From Pseudalkalibacillus sp052246725 (GTDB lineage Bacteria; Bacillota; Bacilli; Bacillales; Fictibacillaceae): a stretch of DNA of 64,000 bases. Location of the stretch: NCBI GenBank assembly GCA_052246725.1, contig JBQQCL010000014.1; one strand, given 5' to 3'. The first letter of the stretch is position 1; each line of letters begins with the position of its first letter. The translations under genes were made by a program, and so were the position numbers. This document shows, in pieces, positions 58,998 to 64,000 of the stretch. The notes beneath the pieces were generated by a model that worked only from the letters and a program-made list of their open reading frames with translations, was not told the DNA's origin and ran no database searches.

Positions 58998-60254
58998 TTA
59001 ATCTTTTGCTGCATTCGTGCCTGCAAGATGTCCGGTCACGAACGCGCACGTAATGTTGTAGCCTCCTGTATAGCCGTGGATGTCCAGGATTTCACCGCAA
59101 AAATACAAGTTCGGAACGAATTTTGACCGCATCGTCTTCGGTTCCACTTCCTTTGTCGAAACCCCTCCGCCCGTTACGAAAGCTTTTTCAATCGGTAATG
59201 TACCATTCACTTTGAACGTGAAGCCCTTTACCAATTTGGCGAACTCGCGTAAAGCAGTATGTGAGAGTTGACTGTAGACTGTATCAAGGCTGATTCCCGC
59301 TTTTTCAAGCAAAAAGTGGAGGTACCTCTCTGGAATCCATCCCTTCAAAACGTTCTTGATCGCCTTTTTCGGTTCTCCCTTCAACATAGCCATCAATTCC
59401 TGGAAAATTTCTTCTGCATTTTTGTTCGGCATGAGATCGATATTCATTGAGACATACCCATCTTTACTCTTTTTCAATGCTTTGACGACGAATTGACTAC
59501 AGCGGAGTACTGCGGGACCGGATATTCCGAGATGAGTGAAGATCATGTCCATCCGATGAGTGATGATCGGTTTACCATTCGGTTTCAGGACACTTAAGGC
59601 GACATCACGAAGGGACAATCCCTGAAGGGTCTTTTCTTTAATGAATCTTTCATCCGAAGTAAGCGGAACTTCAGTCGGGTAAAGATCAGTAATCATGTGG
59701 CCAGCATCTTTTGCCCATGCATAACCATCCCCGGTGGAACCTGTATGCGGTACAGATTTACCTCCAACTGCGATGATCACTGCTCTGGAAAATATCTTTT
59801 CGCCATTCTTCAAATTGATTCCTTTTGCTTTTTTTCCTTCATAGATCACTTTATTGACGTCGGTTTTTGTACGGATGTCGACACCCAGCTCTTTAATCTT
59901 CTTAAGCATGGCATCAACGACAGACTGCGCCTTGTCATTCACAGGGAACATGCGCCCGTGGTCTTCTTCCTTCAAACGGATACCAAGCCCTTCAAAAAAG
60001 GAGATGATGTCTTCATTGTTGAAGATGTTGAAGGCACTGTAGAGGAATTTGCCGTTTCCAGGCACGTGTTTGATGATTTCTTCAATCGGAAGCCGGTTTG
60101 TGACATTACACCGGCCACCGCCAGAAATGGCAAGCTTTCTGCCAAGTTTATCTCCTTTATCGATCAATAAGACGGAGGCACCGTTTGAAGCACCTGCAAC
60201 AGCTGCCATCAAGCCTGAAGGACCGCCGCCTATGATAATGACATCGTATTTCAT
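58998..60254 (-). CDS. ytfP: FAD-dependent oxidoreductase, YtfP/HI0933 family
   Basis: The 418-residue flavoprotein opens with YDVIIIGGGPSGLMAAVAGAS and has KLGRKLAISGGGRCNVTN and GEILDIHGYTGGYNI near the end, the hallmarks of the HI0933-like group. Its reaction is not established. Position near murJ fits the B. subtilis ytfP-ytgP region. The upstream gap holds an inverted R2 copy. Confidence 0.85.
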   Translation of the reverse strand: MKYDVIIIGGGPSGLMAAVAGASNGASVLLIDKGDKLGRKLAISGGGRCNVTNRLPIEEIIKHVPGNGKFLYSAFNIFNNEDIISFFEGLGIRLKEEDHGRMFPVNDKAQSVVDAMLKKIKELGVDIRTKTDVNKVIYEGKKAKGINLKNGEKIFSRAVIIAVGGKSVPHTGSTGDGYAWAKDAGHMITDLYPTEVPLTSDERFIKEKTLQGLSLRDVALSVLKPNGKPIITHRMDMIFTHLGISGPAVLRCSQFVVKALKKSKDGYVSMNIDLMPNKNAEEIFQELMAMLKGEPKKAIKNVLKGWIPERYLHFLLEKAGISLDTVYSQLSHTALREFAKLVKGFTFKVNGTLPIEKAFVTGGGVSTKEVEPKTMRSKFVPNLYFCGEILDIHGYTGGYNITCAFVTGHLAGTNAAKD

Positions 60255-60274
60255 AAGTACACCTACTTTTATTT

Positions 60275-60366
60275 ATACTTAAAGAAAGTATAAAACACTT
60301 TCTTCAGTATAAGTGCAACTATGGCTCAGCCTTCACCAAGGATTGGCTTTGCCATGTTTTCTTTAT
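60275..60366. repeat. Repeat R2, inverted copy
   Basis: Read on the minus strand it goes AAAGAAAACATGGCAAAGCC, GGTGAAGGCTGAGCC, AGTTGCACTTATACTGAAGAAAGT and ends in a stem AAGAAAGTGT/ATACTTTCTT. It lies between divergent ytfP and the next gene. Confidence 0.75.
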
Positions 60367-60443
60367 CTCCTCTGTAAGATACCATGTTTATAGTACGTGT
60401 TCCAAATGTTATAAAAATTAGAGCAAGGAGGCTTGTTCGATCT

Positions 60444-60824
60444 ATGGACAATCAATACACCCCATCTGTGACAGAAGCTTATATGCCAGAAGATGGCGGA
60501 TGGACCACCTTTAGAGAAACTCCTGTATTATTACTATCGTTTCCAAAATTTGATCAACTCGTTCAAATCGACAATAGAGGGTATTCTTATGTATGGTTAT
60601 ATGACGAGGGGATGGAGGGCCATGTGTTTTGTTTCAAACTTAACAGCGGAGAAGAGCGTGCACTGCTTTTCAAAAATGATCATGCCGGTAAGCTGCTTCT
60701 AGAGCAAGAGGCTCAAGCTCTTTTTCATATCGCTTTGACCTCGACGATGCTCGAGGAAATGGACGATGATACACCATTATTATGGCTGCCGAACATAGAG
60801 TTCACTCCAAGACCGACACCTTAA
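60444..60824 (+). CDS. Conserved-looking protein of unknown function
   Basis: From the ATG at 60444 the protein has 126 residues, with no signal peptide or membrane segment. It contains TEAYMPEDGGWTTFRETPVLLL and a late acidic LEEMDDDTPLLWLPN. AAGGAGG lies twelve bases upstream of the ATG. I recognise no family. It precedes murJ by about 80 bases on the same strand. Confidence 0.55.
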   Translation: MDNQYTPSVTEAYMPEDGGWTTFRETPVLLLSFPKFDQLVQIDNRGYSYVWLYDEGMEGHVFCFKLNSGEERALLFKNDHAGKLLLEQEAQALFHIALTSTMLEEMDDDTPLLWLPNIEFTPRPTP

Positions 60825-60905
60825 AGAAAAGCTTTAGCGAAAGCTATCATACTATGGTAAAATACATAGGATTATACGAAATGGCATTGGGAGTTGGAAC
60901 GTTAT

Positions 60906-62546
60906 ATGTCAAAGTTGATACGTGGCACGTTGATTTTAACAGCGGCTACTTTCTTTTCTAAATTTCTAGGGTTGATTTTTGTCATCCCGTTCGAATGGTT
61001 AGTGGAAACGGATAAGGTTTCCGGTGGGGCACTTTACAGTTATGCGTACACCCCCTACACGGTTTTCTTAAGTATTTCCACTCTGGGACTGCCGTTAGCG
61101 GTCTCGAAGTTCGTGTCGAAATATAATGCGTTAGGGGATTATGTGACCGGCAGACGGCTTTTGAAATCAGGACTTCTGGTGATGTCGATCAGTGGTTTCT
61201 TCGCGTTTCTACTGTTGTTTTCCCTGGCTGAATGGATTGCGAGCATACTGGTCAGCAGAGGTGGAACTAGAGGGAACTCTTTAGAAGACGTAACCATGGT
61301 GATTCGCTTAGTTTCTACAGCGCTTATCATTGTACCGATCATGAGCTTGATCAGAGGCTACTTCCAGGGATTCCAGTCAATGGGGCCTACAGGACTTTCA
61401 CAGGTAATCGAGCAAGTCGTACGGATCGGTTTCATCCTTGTCAGTGCATTTTTAGTCATGGTCGTATTCAAGGGCGAAGTAAGTACGGCTGTAGGATTCG
61501 CAACATTTGCCGCATTTATCGGTGCGTTCGCATCACTGGTTGTTTTACTGTGGTACTGGAAAAAGCGGAAGCCGCATCTTAATAAATTGTTGAAAGATAG
61601 TGTGGATCATAAGATTTCCTTGCCGAAAATGTATAAGGAATTAATTAAGTATGCGATACCGTTTGTAGCAGTTGGGTTGGCGATCCCGATCTATCAATTA
61701 ATCGATATGATGACAATCACTAAAGCTCTGCAACACGGACTCGGCTATGGTTATGGAAAAGCAGAGTCCTATTATGCCGTATTACAGATGTATTCTCAAA
61801 AATTGATCATGATTCCTGTCTCATTGGCGACTGGACTTGCGTTGACGGTCATTCCTTTGATCACTACGCTGTACACGAAAAAAGACTTTACAGTCCTGCA
61901 AAGTCAAATCACGAAGATATTTGAAATCGTACTTTTCTTGACTGTGCCGGCTGGTATTGGACTGGCATTGCTTGGATTGCCAGCATATTCGTTGTTATTT
62001 TCGAACAACATTGAAATCGGAGGCATGGTTCTTTCATGGTATGCACCAACGGCGATCGTCTTTGCGCTGTTCACAGTAACAGCAGCCATCCTCCAGGGGA
62101 TCAACAAACAAAAATTTGCCGTATATAGTTTGTTGATGGGGATTTTCGTGAAATTGAGCCTGAACTATATCCTGATTGCGAACATAGGTATCGCTGGTGC
62201 AATCATTGGAACCAATCTAGGCTATCTATTATCAATTGTAATCAATGTCGTAATCATCAAAAAGTATGCTAAATATCAATTCAGACCTGTATTCAAACGC
62301 TCTATTTTGATTGGAATGTTCATAGGAATGATGGTGATTGCGGTTATTCTTGCTAAATGGGGAATTGAATCAATCGTAGGAACTGATTATAGAAGTACGT
62401 TTACTTCCTTATCCGTCCTGTTGATAAGTGTACTGGCAGGAGCAGGAGTCTATCTCTATATGAGTTATTTCTCGGGGCTCCTACAACACATTTTCGGAGA
62501 TCGGATCGAACGAATTTTCAAACGTAAAAAAGCACGATCAAATTAA
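60906..62546 (+). CDS. murJ: Lipid II flippase MurJ (YtgP)
   Basis: From the ATG at 60906 the protein has 546 residues and about fourteen membrane segments. It starts KLIRGTLILTAATFFSKFLGLIFVIPF, the MATE/MVF-type beginning of B. subtilis MurJ/YtgP. It flips lipid II across the membrane for peptidoglycan synthesis. A TTG twelve bases earlier abuts the ribosome site GGGAG, so the ATG is better. A terminator follows. Confidence 0.87.
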   Translation: MSKLIRGTLILTAATFFSKFLGLIFVIPFEWLVETDKVSGGALYSYAYTPYTVFLSISTLGLPLAVSKFVSKYNALGDYVTGRRLLKSGLLVMSISGFFAFLLLFSLAEWIASILVSRGGTRGNSLEDVTMVIRLVSTALIIVPIMSLIRGYFQGFQSMGPTGLSQVIEQVVRIGFILVSAFLVMVVFKGEVSTAVGFATFAAFIGAFASLVVLLWYWKKRKPHLNKLLKDSVDHKISLPKMYKELIKYAIPFVAVGLAIPIYQLIDMMTITKALQHGLGYGYGKAESYYAVLQMYSQKLIMIPVSLATGLALTVIPLITTLYTKKDFTVLQSQITKIFEIVLFLTVPAGIGLALLGLPAYSLLFSNNIEIGGMVLSWYAPTAIVFALFTVTAAILQGINKQKFAVYSLLMGIFVKLSLNYILIANIGIAGAIIGTNLGYLLSIVINVVIIKKYAKYQFRPVFKRSILIGMFIGMMVIAVILAKWGIESIVGTDYRSTFTSLSVLLISVLAGAGVYLYMSYFSGLLQHIFGDRIERIFKRKKARSN

Positions 62547-62577
62547 GGCCTTTTTTCCGAAAGGCCTTTTCTTTTGC
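62545..62577 (+). terminator. Terminator of murJ
   Basis: AAGGCCTTT and AAAGGCCTT pair around a short loop and are followed by TTCTTTT. It overlaps the murJ stop. Confidence 0.85.
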
Positions 62578-62592
62578 ATTAAAAATGAATTT

Positions 62593-63027
62593 TTATTCTG
62601 AGTTGCTTAATTGTTTATCAAACCAGGCAAGTTGTTGACCGATGCCAAGCCCTTTCATTGGTATCTCATATTCAAATCCCTTTTGCTCGAGTTGCGGCTC
62701 CAAATGATCTCGATATACTTTACCGCCATGGAGATAGACGATGACCTCTTCAGGGGATTCATACTTCAAAAATGTATCGATTACATTTCTTGCCCACACT
62801 TTCTTTTCCATGATAGAAAATGTCTTGATAGACAGATCATAGGGCTCCAATGTCTGATTGGGTAAAAGTAGTCCGTCTTTTGCATTATAAAAATAGAAAC
62901 GGTCATAATGTTCTTTTGCATACTGCATTGATTTTTGGAACAATGGGCTTGTATAAAATTCAAGCACGGGTGCAGGATGGTCCAATTTTTTTCTGCCTGT
63001 AGCAAGTAAGCCGATTGATCGTTTCAA
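62593..63027 (-). CDS. DUF6884-like protein
   Basis: The 144-residue protein has GLLATGRKKLDHPAPVLEFYTSPLFQKSM and YNAKDGLLLPNQTLEPYDLSI, the pattern of DUF6884-type proteins, which are often found near nucleic-acid-modifying enzymes. Its function is unknown. AGGAGGGGTACC precedes the ATG. It sits antisense between murJ and the pseudouridine synthase gene. Confidence 0.65.
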   Translation of the reverse strand: MKRSIGLLATGRKKLDHPAPVLEFYTSPLFQKSMQYAKEHYDRFYFYNAKDGLLLPNQTLEPYDLSIKTFSIMEKKVWARNVIDTFLKYESPEEVIVYLHGGKVYRDHLEPQLEQKGFEYEIPMKGLGIGQQLAWFDKQLSNSE

Positions 63028-63118
63028 TGGTACCCCTCCTTTTGGACTATTTTTATTTTATTATACACTTAAATGGAAAAAATAAGCTACAATTTTACAT
63101 TTGTTGGGAGGTTATTGC

Positions 63119-63841
63119 GTGAGGATCGACAAGTTATTAGCAAATATGAACTACGGAAGTCGAAAAGAAGTTAAGAAACTGCTGAAAAACGGTCTGGTAA
63201 AAGTGAACGGTGAAATCTTGAAGGATGGAAAATCTCACGTTGAACCTGAAACGGATACGATCACAGTCGGTGAGGAGATTGTTCATTATGTAAAACACAT
63301 CTATGTAATGATGAATAAACCGAATGGGGTCATATCTGCTACGGAAGACAATCATCATAGGACGGTCGTTGATCTCTTATGGGAAGAAGTGGCTTTACAT
63401 AAACCATTTCCAGTAGGCCGTCTTGATAAAGATACTGAGGGTTTATTGATTTTGACGAACGATGGCCAGCTTTCCCATCGGTTGCTGGCTCCAAAAAAGC
63501 ACGTGCCGAAAACATACTATGCGAAAATCGATGGCACTGTAACTGAAGACGATCGTTTCCTTTTTAAAAAGGGTGTGGAGCTGGATGATGGATATGTAAC
63601 AAAGCCAGCTGAGCTGAAAATCCTCATGAGTGATACCCACTCTGAAATTGAGTTGACGATTATGGAAGGCAAATTTCATCAAGTGAAGCGAATGTTTGAA
63701 GCAGTCGGTAAAAAGGTCACTTATTTGAAAAGACTGCAAATGGGATCATTGAAGCTGGACCCGTCCCTTTCGCCGGGGCAATACCGACCGCTAACAACAG
63801 ATGAAATCAAACTGTTAGAAAACGATTCTCCAAGTCCCTGA
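63119..63841 (+). CDS. 16S rRNA pseudouridine synthase, RsuA/RluB family
   Basis: The GTG start at 63119, behind GGGAGG, gives 240 residues. An N-terminal S4 RNA-binding domain (RIDKLLANMNYGSRKEVKKLL) is followed by the catalytic domain with GRLDKDTEGLLILTND, whose first aspartate is the nucleophile. It resembles RsuA (16S U516) more than RluB by its length and its MMNKPNGVISATEDN. The longer start (TTG) is less likely. Confidence 0.85.
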   Translation: MRIDKLLANMNYGSRKEVKKLLKNGLVKVNGEILKDGKSHVEPETDTITVGEEIVHYVKHIYVMMNKPNGVISATEDNHHRTVVDLLWEEVALHKPFPVGRLDKDTEGLLILTNDGQLSHRLLAPKKHVPKTYYAKIDGTVTEDDRFLFKKGVELDDGYVTKPAELKILMSDTHSEIELTIMEGKFHQVKRMFEAVGKKVTYLKRLQMGSLKLDPSLSPGQYRPLTTDEIKLLENDSPSP

Positions 63842-63847
63842 GAGTTT

Positions 63848-63873
63848 TATACCCGCTGCAGAAGGGTATTAAT
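63848..63873 (+). terminator. Weak hairpin after the pseudouridine synthase gene
   Basis: ATACCC and GGGTAT pair around a seven-base loop; no clear T run follows, so termination is doubtful. Confidence 0.35.
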
Positions 63874-63906
63874 CAAACATACTTGAAAAAAAAAGGAGAA
63901 TCTAAA

Positions 63907-64000
63907 ATGCTGATATTCGGTAAAGATATCCTGAATCAGAAAATCGTAACGAATGAAAATGAAGAATCTTCGAAAAGAAAAGTAGAGGATTTGCTTCTAA
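63907..64000 (+). CDS. Start of an unidentified gene, cut by the window end
   Basis: ATG at 63907 has AAAAGGAG nine bases upstream and the frame stays open for 31 codons to the window edge (MLIFGKDILNQKIVTNE and onward, very polar). It may be a small cytoplasmic protein; too little is present to name a family. Confidence 0.55.
   Translation, partial: MLIFGKDILNQKIVTNENEESSKRKVEDLLL

Overview
The window looks like chromosome of a moderately low-GC, endospore-forming member of the Bacillaceae. The reasons are AGGAGG-type ribosome-binding sites, TTG and GTG starts, a Cse60-type sporulation gene, a possible SigK promoter, a leucyl T-box, and blocks whose gene content matches Bacillus subtilis (yhfI-lplJ-yhfK with an M48 protease; ytpA-ytpB-ytoA; ytqA-ytqB; leuS; ytfP; ytgP/murJ). 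I see no rRNA, tRNA, phage, transposase or CRISPR array. The accessory character lies in catabolic operons and in unusually many short intergenic repeats.

Layout. 1-4.7 kb: repeat fragment, small membrane protein, M48 protease, Fur-controlled siderophore ATPase plus FhuF-like reductase, HAD phosphatase. 4.8-8.6 kb: phnD-phnC-phnE-phnE phosphonate/phosphate importer. 8.6-12.7 kb: six-copy 21-bp array, Cof-type phosphatase, azlCD with a divergent XRE-cupin regulator, and a pair of related cysteine-containing proteins. 12.7-19.1 kb: a branched-chain amino acid operon (FlK-like thioesterase, leucine dehydrogenase, E1 alpha, E1 beta, E2, E3). 19.4-23.6 kb: short-chain dehydrogenase, Na+-symporter, nitronate monooxygenase-like enzyme, gamma-carbonic-anhydrase-like protein. 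23.9-35.9 kb: a phenylacetate degradation island (paaK, paaABCD, EthD protein, crotonases, aldehyde dehydrogenase, paaH, thiolase, PaaX regulator). 36-39.6 kb: lipoate ligase and yhf-type genes. 39.7-44.9 kb: sugar ABC importer with an amylo-1,6-glucosidase-like enzyme. 45-52 kb: PAP2 phosphatases, YtpA/YtpB lipid and terpenoid enzymes, and the MnmL/MnmM tRNA U34 pair. 52-56.6 kb: leuS behind a T-box and a very long repeat-filled leader, then a cobalamin riboswitch with no recognisable B12 gene behind it. 56.6-64 kb: rhodaneses, cse60, Nudix, GNAT, flavoprotein, MurJ, pseudouridine synthase.

How the parts fit. The bkd and paa operons both convert amino-acid-derived acids to acyl-CoAs, and they share an exact 14-base core inside a 21-bp palindrome (19174-19194 and 34495-34515), which suggests one regulator. 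The lipoate ligase could supply the lipoyl group of the E2 subunit. CcpA-like sites lie before leucine dehydrogenase, paaK and the carbonic-anhydrase-like gene.

The most unusual material is non-coding. Several intergenic arrays repeat at exactly 21 bp, about two turns of B-DNA, with a different core at each locus. There is a 51-bp-period family, a MITE-like element with inverted ends, and a second dispersed element. Copies of the last two supply the final codons and stops of host genes. Start sites were moved inward from the longest open frame wherever a better ribosome-binding site or family alignment supported it. All functional names rest on recognition of sequence by eye, without database searches.
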